A stretch of 64,000 bases of DNA, from contig JARKIP010000005.1 in NCBI GenBank assembly GCA_029990175.1, forward strand, positions 34,791,501-34,855,500, read 5' to 3'. The notes under the pieces are model-generated. The model searched no databases. It was not told the DNA's origin and saw nothing but the letters and a program-made list of their open reading frames with translations. Positions 1 to 9,353 of this stretch are shown piece after piece; the stretch's first letter is position 1; each line of letters starts with the position of its first letter. Position numbers and translations under genes: made by a program. The DNA is from Petunia secreta (Eukaryota > Streptophyta > Magnoliopsida > Solanales > Solanaceae).

Positions 1-303
1 ACAATCATTTTATTTCAGAAGAGAGATTTAGGATTAGAGAATAGAATTTAGAAGAGGCTTGACTCTTCTTGTTGAAGCTTAGCTTCATGTATCTCTTACT
101 TAGAATCCATGGCGGATCAGCCTAGTGTGATCCCGTGAGTGGTTCAAGTTTCTTTCTCTCTCATGGATATTCAAATGATGGTTTGATTCGATTATCCTTT
201 ATTTCTTCTATTTTTGTTCTTTCCCGTCCCTTATTTCTTGGTTATCGTATTTACCTTTTTTCTTCCACTACTTTTATTGCTTTTGATCGTTTTCCCTGCA
301 TCA
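1..303 (+). mobile_element. Element A 5' LTR, 3' portion (R/U5)
   Basis: It matches the end of the complete A LTR at 18379-19085 and ends in CCCTGCATCA immediately before a PBS. The promoter and U3 lie outside the window. It contains the hairpin TTGAAGCTTAGCTTCA near 72, which recurs in the B and F LTRs. Confidence 0.9.
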
Positions 304-305
304 GT

Positions 306-327
306 TTGGTATCAGAACAAGGCTCGA
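306..327 (+). other. Element A primer-binding site (initiator-Met tRNA type)
   Basis: TTTGGTATCAGAACAAGG follows the LTR end. The plant initiator-Met PBS is TGGTATCAGAGC; this copy has one change (AGAAC for AGAGC). Confidence 0.85.
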
Positions 328-1357
328 GATTTGTTCTTACAAACCCTCGTTCCTTGTTCATCTATCTTGTATCTTTACTTTATTGTTGTTGTTATTGTTC
401 TTTAGAAAACAAAGAAAAAGAAACAAAAAAAGTGAAAAAATTGAAAAATAAACAATTTCATATTGTTGATTGGATTTGATGACCCATTGATTGATTCATA
501 TCGGGGATTTTCTATATCATTTACCCATTGATTTGGTACCATTTTTACATGATTTGGAGTTGTGAATAAGTTCAAAAAAATTGAGACCCAACTTAAAACC
601 CTTGTTTAAACTGCTTTGAATCTTGATTGTGATCTTGTTATTGAGTGTGTGATGTTAATAATCATTGGGGTTGTTGGGATTAGTGAATAAAAACTTTGGG
701 TACATTTGATTTTAAGAATCAGGTTGAAAAATGTTGAGATTTTGGGTGAAAAACCATCAAAACACGTTTTCGGAAGAGCTTGGAACAGGACCCAACGGAC
801 CGCCCGAGCACTAGGTGGACCGCCCAGCTGAGTTTCTGGTTGACAACCAGGCGGATGGCCCACCCACCTAGGCAGACCGCCCAGTTCACTGGTTGGTCCG
901 TTTTGTTTCATTTCGTGTGTTTTCGTGTTCTGTTTGTCTCCACACTTCTTTGTTAGTGTTTCTAAGGTAATTGTCCTACTTTATTAACACTAATCTTTGA
1001 GCTTTTAGGGTGTTGTGTATCCTGATGTCTTTAGTTAAAGTCATAGACCTTTCTTTGCTTCAAGTGTGCATTTAAATAGCTTCCGTATATAGAGTCACAT
1101 AAACTCCATTCCGAACCATTACTTGGGTTTACTAGTTGTTGTTGATCTTTCCATTGTGGTTACTGCGAACAAGAAGGTCTTGAGTGGAAAATGGCTTGAG
1201 TGGTGAGAACAATAGAGTGTGGTCACAAAAGCCAACGACCTTGAGTGTATAAATGAGTGGAAAGAAAATTGAGTGTCAACTATGGCTTGTTACAACTATG
1301 GAGTGTCAAATTGAGGGAGTGAAATTGTGAGGTCCTTTACTCTTTATTGTTACAACT
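328..1357 (+). other. Element A leader, with palindromic array
   Basis: This is the untranslated region between PBS and the ORFX start codon. It has no credible gene. Positions 792-900 hold GC-rich units such as GGCGGATGGCCC and GGCAGACCGCCC, a decayed version of the leader arrays in B, C, F and I. The segment just before the ATG at 1358 resembles the autonomous leaders (gtgaggt...ctcttt) but lacks their AG|G splice acceptor. Confidence 0.75.
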
Positions 1358-3688
1358 ATGGCTTCGGATGAAGATTGTGGAGGATATGACTCGTATGGAG
1401 ATGATGGAGACTATGGTTCTTATGATGATGATGATCGGCATGGCGATGATGATGATGATTCGGGGAACCAAGGCTCGTATGATAATGAAGCGGGTAACTA
1501 TGATGCTCATGAGGCTTATGAAGACTATGAGGCTTGTGGAGATGAATGTGAAGATTCTTATGCTTCTAGTCAGGAATTTGAAGATAGTGACGCTTCATGG
1601 TATATTGTTCCTACTTACTCTTCTTGTGATGAATTTGAGAATGTTGATAGGGATATAGAGAGAATTGATGATGACGTTGATTATACAAATTGTTTATTTT
1701 CATCTTCTCTTGGTGTTGCTAATGGTGTGCAAGGGAGTAGTAGAGGGCCTCCATTAGTTTGGGAGGTGGTGGTGGTTGTTTCATGGGAAAGGGGAGGCTT
1801 GCATCTTTTAGTTGTGCTAAACGACTTAATGCTCCTTATTCCTATGTGAAGGGTGACTTGAGAAGTGGTGTTACTCTTGCTAGCAATGCCGTGAGGGTTA
1901 TGGGTAGTAGTAGTAGGAGTGGTGCTATGGGCTATGGAACCAAGGTGAGAAGTTCTTATGGGTTCCATAGTGAGGCTCCCTCCTCGGCTTCCAACAACAT
2001 TTGAAATGTGGGAAGGGTGACGGGAAGTGAAGTTATACTAGTGGTGTTTCCACTAGAGGAGGGATAAGGAATACTCGAGTTGATGGTGATACTATTCTTG
2101 GACTTCCAAGTTCTTTCATGGATGATCCTATACGAAACTTGGGTATGAAAAGGTTCGATGTTAAGATTGAAGGAAATGGAGGATACTTGCTCAAGATTGG
2201 TGACACAGATGCCAATTGCATTAGCACTTCGTTGGTTAGCAAGCTAAGGCTACCATTCTATGGTCTAGAGTATCTATATGAGTACAATAGAGTGTGGGTT
2301 ACCAAGAAAGCTTGGGTGTACATATCTCATAGGAATTACAAAAGCTATGTTTCGTGTGATGTGTATCCCATGCGACATCTTGATATTTGGTTAGGTGATC
2401 CATGGTTGCAAGACAAGAGAGTCCAATAAAGACTTGTGGAGGACAAGTATCTTGTGAGCGAGGGTCAAAGAAACTATGAGTTAAAACCTAGTAGGGAAAG
2501 AGATAAGCTACCTCATAGTGCACCTTCTTGGTCTATGCAAAGGAGAAAGGAGCAAGAACCTCATTCCATGATTGAAAGAGTGCAATCGAGAAGTCCAACA
2601 AACACAAGAATTGGTAGGACTAGTGCTAGAAAGGAGTTGACAAGTGTCAACAAGGTGAACCCGAAACCACGAGCTTAAAAGCCAAGTGGTTCACCAACAA
2701 AGAAGGAGGAGACCTCAAGTGGTGAGTCTCCAAGTCCTAGATTCCGCGTTGATGTGAAGAGTCCACCTACTCCGGCTATAGGTATACTTGGGCCTCATCC
2801 CAACTCACCCGAATTTGAGAGACAAAAGATTGAGAGGAGTAAGGGAGTGACCGGTGACATTCCTCTAGTGGAAAAAGGAGAGGATGTGTTGAGTGATGTG
2901 AGGGGGATGTCACCACCTAAATCTACACCCGACCATGAAAAGAAAATGAGGGAGAAGAGAGAGAGAAAAAGAATCATTAAGAGTGAGGGCACCCCTTATT
3001 CTAACACTTACTCTTTATCTTTTTCTTCTACGTGTGTGAGTACTCGTGTAGGTATTCCTGGATGCAAACCAATAGAGCCTCAATTATGTTCCAAAAAGGA
3101 TGGACAATGTGAAAGAGATCTTCAATGTGAACTTCAAGATGGATTGAAAATTCATGACACTTCAAGTGCATTGAGTGACCAAGATAGCCACTAAATGGTA
3201 TGTGATAGTTCTTCCCTTAAGCATGTTACTTCCTTGTCATGTGATAGTGTTTGTGAAAACTCTATGCTAGTTGATGATTTGTATGATTACAATGTGTTTG
3301 CAACTAGTGTAGAGTCGGTTGGTCAACTTGTGTGTGATTGTGAACCACTAATTGAGAGGGACGATAACCTACATCATGATGTGAGCTCAGTTTTCATTGA
3401 ACCTCTCTTTAGTGAAGATCTTGAAGTTGACTTTGTGTTGTGACCCTTGTTATGACACCCCACCTATATTTGATAAGAGGAAGATGAATTGAATGAATAT
3501 CCTATTCTTTCCCTTGACGAATTGCTTGATAATGGGGGACCTATGTGTTGTAGTGAGGATTGTAGTGACCTTGAGGAGTCCCTAGTAGAAGAGATAGATC
3601 GAATTGTATTCGATGACTCCTCAAGTGTGGATGACGGCTCTAGGTTGATGCCTCACCTTTGACGGGTAGTGGACTTGTTTTCACCAAC
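1358..3688 (+). pseudogene. Element A ORFX, 5' part (decayed)
   Basis: This is a broken copy of the long ORFX found intact in B. The start (MASDEDCGGYD) and acidic N-terminus are clear to about 1760; the frame then shifts (pieces at 1759-2004, 2118-2429, 2436-2678, 2754-3194, 3195-3443 and beyond). The retropepsin-like segment is at about 2118-2429 and reads IGDTDANCIS at the place where gypsy proteases have IDSGSCANVVS. The Pro/Ser block containing MGILGPRPNSPEFE in B reads IGILGPHPNSPEFE here (about 2777-2820). The gene is interrupted by B at 3689 and resumes at 17364. Function unknown; not expressible as one protein. Confidence 0.8.
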
Positions 3689-3848
3689 TGATGAGACCCA
3701 AATCGAGACAAGACACCTTCCAACACTTTCCAACGTGTACCAAGCTTGGAAGATACAAAGGACTTGAGGTCACGGGCTTTGGAAGTGTTCCGGATGGTTT
3801 CAACATTAGGCTCCACGCCTAAGGAGGAGGAAGAAGGCCCAGCACAGC

Positions 3849-3999
3849 CAGGCGCCCCGCCTAGCCCAGGCGCCCCGCCTAGGAAGCTCACTGCCTAAGT
3901 GTGCAAAGTGGTGCCAGGCGCCCCGCCTAACCCCAGGCGCCCCGCCTAGACTCAGCACAAGCCAGGCGCCCCTCCCAGCTTCAGGCGCCCCTCCCAGCA
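3849..3999 (+). repeat. U3 palindromic array of element B
   Basis: Four copies of AGGCGCCCCGCCT and two degraded copies (AGGCGCCCCTCCC) are arranged as three pairs. The first two pairs are separated by a spacer containing CACTGCCTAAGT. Each unit can fold as a 5-bp GC stem (AGGCG/CGCCT) with a 3-base loop. Confidence 0.9.
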
Positions 4000-4029
4000 C
4001 GCAGATTTATTAGGCTTTTACTGTTTTGA

Positions 4030-4109
4030 CCCTACGTGGTCTTTTATTCCTAAGCCTAAGTGTGGGCACTTTAGACCTTTTACTTAGTGTCTAAAAACAT
4101 CTATAAATA
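4030..4109 (+). promoter_or_regulatory. Element B LTR promoter: CCCTACGTGG box plus TATA box
   Basis: CCCTACGTGGT (about 4031-4040) lies about 70 bases before TATAAATA (4102-4109). The ACGTGG core resembles the plant ABRE/G-box family bound by bZIP factors. The same pair with similar spacing recurs in the LTRs of A, C, D, E, F and J. Regulation by bZIP factors is inference. Confidence 0.65.
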
Positions 4110-4420
4110 GCTAGATAGCTAGTCTTATTCCTTGGTTAGTTAATGTTGAATTGAGAGAATAGAAGATAGAATAGGCTTGGCCATTCTTGTTGAAGCTCGG
4201 CTTCATGTATCTCTTACGTTGAATCCATGGTGGATCACCGCTAGTGTGAGTCCCGTTTAATGGTTCAAGTCTCTTCTCCCTTTTGAATCAATCTATGTGT
4301 TTTAGTTTGATTCATTCTTTTCTTCTATTTTCTGTCCTTCCCCATCCCTATTTCTTGGTTATCGTGTCTTAATTGCTTCCGCCTCTACTTTACTTGCTTC
4401 CGCGATTTTGAGTCTCATCA

Positions 4421-4440
4421 GTTTGGTATCAGAGCAAGGC
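4421..4440 (+). other. Element B primer-binding site
   Basis: GTTTGGTATCAGAGCAAGG follows the 5' LTR directly and contains the exact initiator-Met tRNA complement TGGTATCAGAGC (4424-4435). Confidence 0.93.
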
Positions 4441-5705
4441 TCGGGTTTTGTTTCTACAAACCCCCGACCCTTGGTTCTTCGTGCCTAGTATCTTTTCTTT
4501 TAGTTTTCTTGTTGTTGAAGTTATTGAAAGAAGAAAATTACAAAAAAATTGAAAAATTGAAAAATCCAAAAATTGGGTGTATCTTGTTGGTTTGGATGAT
4601 CTATGATATGGGTGTTATAGATTCTTGATCGTGATTGATTTCCCGTTACTTGGATACCAAAATTGTTTGGATTGGTGGAGTTTGAAAATTTGAAACCCCA
4701 AAACCCCCTTAAACCCTTGATGAACTTGTTCTTGATGAATTTTGGCTTGATTCTTGGGTTGGATTGATGTTTGGTTGAAAACTTGATATTGGGGATTGAT
4801 CTTCATTGAAAAACAAACAATGCGGTACCAATTTTGTGGGATTTGAGTATGTATAACACCAAGTTTGATGAATCACAATCCATTTGGAAGACCCTTTGAA
4901 AAACCCTTTGTTCTTGAAGTTCTTGATATTAAACCTTGATTTGATTGATTGTTTGGTTGATAATTTGATTGGGTTTTGTTAAGGAAGATCAAAAACAACT
5001 TTGGGTATCATTGGATTGTGAAAACAAGTTGAAAACATCGGATTTGGAGCTTGAAAATCGACTTGAAACGAGTTTGGAACGAGTTGGGAAAGGCTTCAGG
5101 CCAGGCGCCCCGCCTGAGCCAGGCGCCCCGCCTGACTTGGCTACTGCCTAAGTCTCAGGCGCCCCGCCTAGATCCAGGCGCCCCGCCTGGAATACTGCAC
5201 AGTTAGGCGCCTCTCCTGAGTTTCAGGCGCCCCTCCTGAGTGCTGAAAGTGTTGTTTCGGGTAGATTTTCATAGGTATTTCCCTTTGTTTGATAACATAA
5301 CATCTAGTTAGTGCTACTTTGAGTAACCGTTCTACTTGAATAGTGCTAACCTTTAATTGCTATTAGGATCATCGTGCCTAGGAAGGAGACTAGAATTCAA
5401 GGAAGATCCGTAGTGTCTTTTGATTCAAGTCCTCACTTCAAAGTGCTTAACGTACATCGAGTCACTTAAACTCCCTTCCGAACCATTACTTGGGTGCATT
5501 AGTTGATTGATCTTGCCATTGTGATTACTAAGAGACAAGAAGGTCTTGAGTGGAAAAAGGCTTGAGTGGTGAGAACAATAGAGTGTGGTCACAAAAGCAA
5601 CGACCTTGAGTGTATACACGAGTGGAAAGAAAATTGAGTGACATCTTTTGAGTGATACACGTAAGGGAGTGAACTTGTGAGGTCCTTAACTCTTTTGTTA
5701 CAACT
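4441..5705 (+). other. Element B leader, with palindromic array
   Basis: Non-coding leader. Its first 60 bases after the PBS (CTCGGGTTTTGTTTCTAC onward) and much of the following AT-rich part match the leader of autonomous element C in reverse orientation (about 15000-15500). No gene is visible. It ends at CTTTTGTTACAACT before the ORFX ATG, where the autonomous elements have a splice-acceptor-like TTTGTAG|GTACA. Confidence 0.8.
5103..5240 (+). repeat. Leader palindromic array of element B
   Basis: Four AGGCGCCCCGCCT copies and two degraded copies (AGGCGCCTCTCCT, AGGCGCCCCTCCT), again in three pairs, with CTACTGCCTAAGT between pair one and pair two. The order repeats the architecture of the U3 array at 3849-3999 although the sequences around them differ. 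Confidence 0.9.
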
Positions 5706-8511
5706 ATGGCTTCGGATGACGATTGTGGAGGGTACGACTCATGTGGAGATGATGGAGACTATGGTTCCTATGGTGATGATGATGGGTATTGCTATGACGA
5801 TTCGGGGAACCAAGGCTCATATGATGAGGAAGTGGATCACTATGTTGATTATGAAGATGAAGAAGACTATGGGGCTTGCGAAGACGAATGTGAAGAATCT
5901 TATGCTCCAAGTCAAGAATATGAAGATAGTGACGCTTCAAGGTATGACGACCCTACTTACTCTTCTTGTGATGAATTTGTGCATGATGATAGTGACGTAG
6001 AGAGAATTGGTGATGAGGTTGATTATGAGAATTGTTCATTTGCATCCTCTCTTGATGTTGCTTGTGGTGAGCAAGACAGTAGTAGAGGACCTTCCAATAG
6101 TATGGGAGGTGGTGGTGGTTGTTCCATGGGAAATGGGAGGTTTGCATCTTCTAGTTCCCATGAGAAGAGTGGAAGGAGAAATGGTATTGCTCTTACCGTT
6201 ACGGGGGTGCATTGTTCTAGTAGTGGTGGTAGGAGTGGTGCTATGGGCTATGGAACCAAGGCGAGAGGCAATTATGGGTTCCATAGTGGTACTACCTCCT
6301 TGACTTCCAACAACACTTCTAATGTTGGGGGAGTGACGGGAAGTGGAGGTTATTCTAGTGGTGTTGCCACTAGTGGAGGGATAAGGAAAACCCGAGTTGA
6401 TGGTAACACTAGTCTTGGGCATTCAAGCTCTTCTTTGGATGTGCCTATACGAAACTTGGGTGGAAGTAGGTTTGTTGTTGGGGTAAATAGGGTTGATGGA
6501 CACTTGCTCCAAATTGGTGGAACCGATGCCAATTGCATTAACCCGAGAGTAGTTCAAATGTTAAACATACCATGCCATGATCTAAAGTACCCCTATGAGT
6601 ACAAAGGAGTTCGGGTGTTCAAGGAGGCACGGGTACTCATATCTCATAAGGGTTATAATGAGTATGTTTGGTGTGATGTGTATCCCGTACCGAATGTGGG
6701 AGTTTGGCTAGGTGACCCATGGTTGCACAACAAGGAGGTTCACTATGATGCTAAACGGGATTTGTATCTAGTGGCTACGGGTCAAGGGATTTATGAGTTT
6801 GCACCTTACGGAAAATGGGGAAAGATGTCCGTTGAGATGCAAGCTAGGATCACACAATGGAAGAGGGAGCGGGAACTGCAATCCATGGGCAATAATGTGC
6901 AAACGAGAAGTCCTACAAATACAAGCAATGGTGGGACTAGTTCTACAAAAGAGTTGACAAATGTCAACAAGGTGAGCCCGAAGCCACTTCCAAAGCCAAG
7001 TGGTTCACCAACAAAGAAGAAAGAGACATCAAGTGATGAGTCTCTTAGTCCTAGATTCCGGGTTGATGTAAAAGGTCCACCTACGCCGGCTATGGGTATT
7101 CTTGGGCCTCGTCCCAACTCACCCGAATTTGAGAGACAAAAGATTGAGAGGAGTAAGGGAGTGACCGGTGACATTCCTCGAGTGGAAAAAGGAGAGGATG
7201 TGATGAGTGATGTGAGTGGGATGTCACCACCCGAATCTACACCTAACATTGAAAAGAAAATGAGAGAAAAGAAAGAGGGAAAAAAGAGTGAGGACACCAC
7301 TTATTCTAACCTTAACCCTTTATCTTTTCCTCCCACTTTTGTGAATGCTTGTGTAGGTACTCTTGGAGGCCAATCGATGGAGCCTCAATCATGTTCCGAG
7401 ATTGAAGGACAAGGTGAAGAAGATCTTCAAGGTGAGCTTCAAGGTGAAGGAACAACTCATGACACTTCAAGTGCATTGAGTGCGCTAGATGGCCACTTAG
7501 AGGTAAGTGATAGTTCTTCCCTTGAACATGTTACTTCCTTGTCTTATGGTAGTGTTTGTGGTAACTCAACACTAGTTGATGATTTGTATGATTACAATGT
7601 GTTTGCAACTAGTGTAGAGTCGAATGGTCAACTTGTGTGTGATTGTGAACCACTAGTTGAGAGGGATGATAAGCCACATCATGATGTGAGCGCGGTTTTC
7701 ATTGAACCTCTCATTAGTGAAGAATGTGTAGTTGACCCTATTTGTGATCCTTGTTACGACACTCCACCTATATTTGATAAAGGGGAAGATGAGTTGAATG
7801 AATACCCTATCCTCTCCCTTGATGAATTGCTTGATAATGGTGGGCCTATGTGTTGTAGTGAGGTTTGTAGTGACCTTGAGGAGTCCCTAGTGAATGAGAT
7901 GGATCGAATTGTTTTCAATGACTCCTCGGGTGAGAGTGAAGAACCTAGTCTTGATACCATGTTTTTGGATAACCATGAATTTGAAGTGCATGCTTTTACA
8001 TTTCCATTGTGTGAACATGATCTCATTGGTGGTAGCGAATTGTATCGGACTAGGATTGGCAATAGAATAGAACCTCCATGGTTTGAAAAGGTAGGTTCCA
8101 TGGATGATCCATTGTTTGGAACTCCAAGTGGGATGAATGGCCTTGATATTGGTTGTGTTGAACCATCTTCTAGTAGTCCTAGCCTTCATTGTATGGACTA
8201 TAATGATGAAGGGCCAATTTTGGAGACCTTCCTTTGGAGTTTGCCTAGTGAGGGAGATTATCTTAGGGATGGATTTGGAGGTGAGGAAGCCACTCTTGGT
8301 GCGTGTAAGAGTGCTTCCAAGAAGGGGAGTGGAGTATTTGATGTTAGTTGTCAATTGAACTATTTTGTTCACTCCACCCCACATGTTGATCACACCTCGA
8401 GGATAGATTGGTGTGTTGATCTTGAGCTTAAGGTTCAAGGGAATTGTGGTAGCTTGATCTTGCATTTCCCATCTTCCCATGACCTATTTGCTCATTATCT
8501 TATTGAGTGCA
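5706..8511 (+). CDS. ORFX of element B, 5' part (unknown protein of a non-autonomous LTR element)
   Basis: The longest copy of ORFX; I do not recognise it as a known family. The start at 5706 follows the leader and matches the A and F starts. Visible parts: acidic Asp/Gly/Tyr-rich residues 1-115; Gly/Ser-rich 130-240; a retropepsin-like segment about 255-365, aligning to the gypsy protease from DSGSCANVVS to LLGRPW but reading IGGTDANCIN and WLGDPW, so the catalytic Asp is lost; a Ser/Pro/Lys-rich stretch with MGILGPRPNSPEFE near 460-475; an acidic Cys-containing region 560-780; then Gly/Ser-rich sequence and the start of a hydrophobic repeat. No zinc knuckle, RT or integrase. C interrupts it at 8512 and the frame resumes exactly at 16308, giving about 987 codons without C. 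The frame was therefore open until C inserted. Confidence 0.8.
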
Positions 8512-9353
8512 TGATAAGAATCAAAATGCGGAAACGAAAAAGATAAAAGCGAGACGTAGCTCGTACGATAATCTCAAGTAGGAACGGAGAACTTGTTCCG
8601 TTACACCCCGAGAGAATGACAAGAACACCTACACTAAGCAACTACCCTCGAGCTAACGTGAGCACGCAAGTAGAATGATCGGGGGGGATTGGAATTCATC
8701 TAGATCCGCTAGAGGAAGAACAAGTCCCATCAAGGTTTCATTCATTCAATCCAAGAGTTCAACTCTCAACACAAGTGTTCGTTCAATCATCAAAGTTAGC
8801 TAATGATTTAAAGAGGCTAAGTGAAGTATTTATAGGCTTCACTTAGGTCTAAATAAAAGGTCTAAAATACCCCCAAAGTGGGTTAAAACAAATAAGGCCA
8901 CGCAGGGCTAAAGTTGGAAGTTCAAGCAAAAGTCATTAAAAATCCCGCATGTGGGTCACAGGGGTAGGCGCTCCGCCTCCAGGTTGAGGCGCTCCGCCTC
9001 AGGATGGTGAGGCGCTCCGCCTCAGGATGAGGCGCTCCGCCTCAGGCGCTCCGCCTCAGGATGAGGCGCTCCACCTTCTTCTGCTCAGCTCTCTGCTTTT
9101 TTTGGTAGGCGCTCCGCCTCAGCTTTGAGGCGCTCCGCCTCCTTCTGGAACTTGTGCAAGAGGCTCAAAATGAGCTTGAGGTGGATCACCTTGGAGCCCA
9201 AGTAGTCCTCCATCCATGGCACACCAAAGCATGGTCTTCAAGTTGCTCTCGGGGCTTTCTTCCATACCCCTCCATACCAAGTAAAGATGAGCATCTTGGA
9301 TCAACTTGGCTTGACTCCGAGTGAAGGGTCTTGAGGGGGTTTGGGCCTTATCA
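8512..9353 (-). mobile_element. Element C 3' LTR
   Basis: 842 bp; it matches 15517-16302 apart from 34- and 21-base extra segments in the palindromic array and a 1-bp G-run difference. The last 235 bases of gag-pol (9119-9353) lie inside this LTR. Confidence 0.95.
8966..9144 (-). repeat. U3 palindromic array of element C, 3' LTR
   Basis: About eight AGGCGCTCCGCCT units with GAGGCGCTCCGCCTC flanks, plus one altered copy (CTCCACC). It carries two extra blocks relative to the 5' LTR array at 15967-16092, so unit number changed after or during the insertion cycle. Confidence 0.92.

Larger units (their letters stand above)
3689..4420 (+). mobile_element. Element B 5' LTR
   Basis: 732 bp, TGATGAGACC...GTCTCATCA, nearly identical to 16627-17358. 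U3 holds a palindromic array (3849-3999), an ACGTGG-type box at 4032, a TATA box at 4102 and the R-region hairpin TTGAAGCTCGGCTTCA. Confidence 0.93.

Noticed and set aside
305..327. tRNA-like match (TGGTATCAGAAC) as a tRNA gene
   Set aside because: It is only the primer-binding complement of a tRNA 3' end after an LTR; no cloverleaf is present.
606..911. Minus-strand frame of 101 codons with Pro/Gly-rich sequence
   Set aside because: The composition comes from the palindromic array in the leader of A.
1358..1849. Acidic 163-codon frame as an independent small gene
   Set aside because: It is the N-terminus of the decayed ORFX in element A; the same sequence is part of the longer frame in B.
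7887..8480. Minus-strand frame of 197 codons opposite ORFX
   Set aside because: Antisense shadow of ORFX with no recognisable domain, start context or conservation.
8966..9144. Regular palindromes that resemble a CRISPR array
   Set aside because: Unit spacing is irregular, spacers are short and shared between copies, the units are in LTRs, and the genome is a plant.
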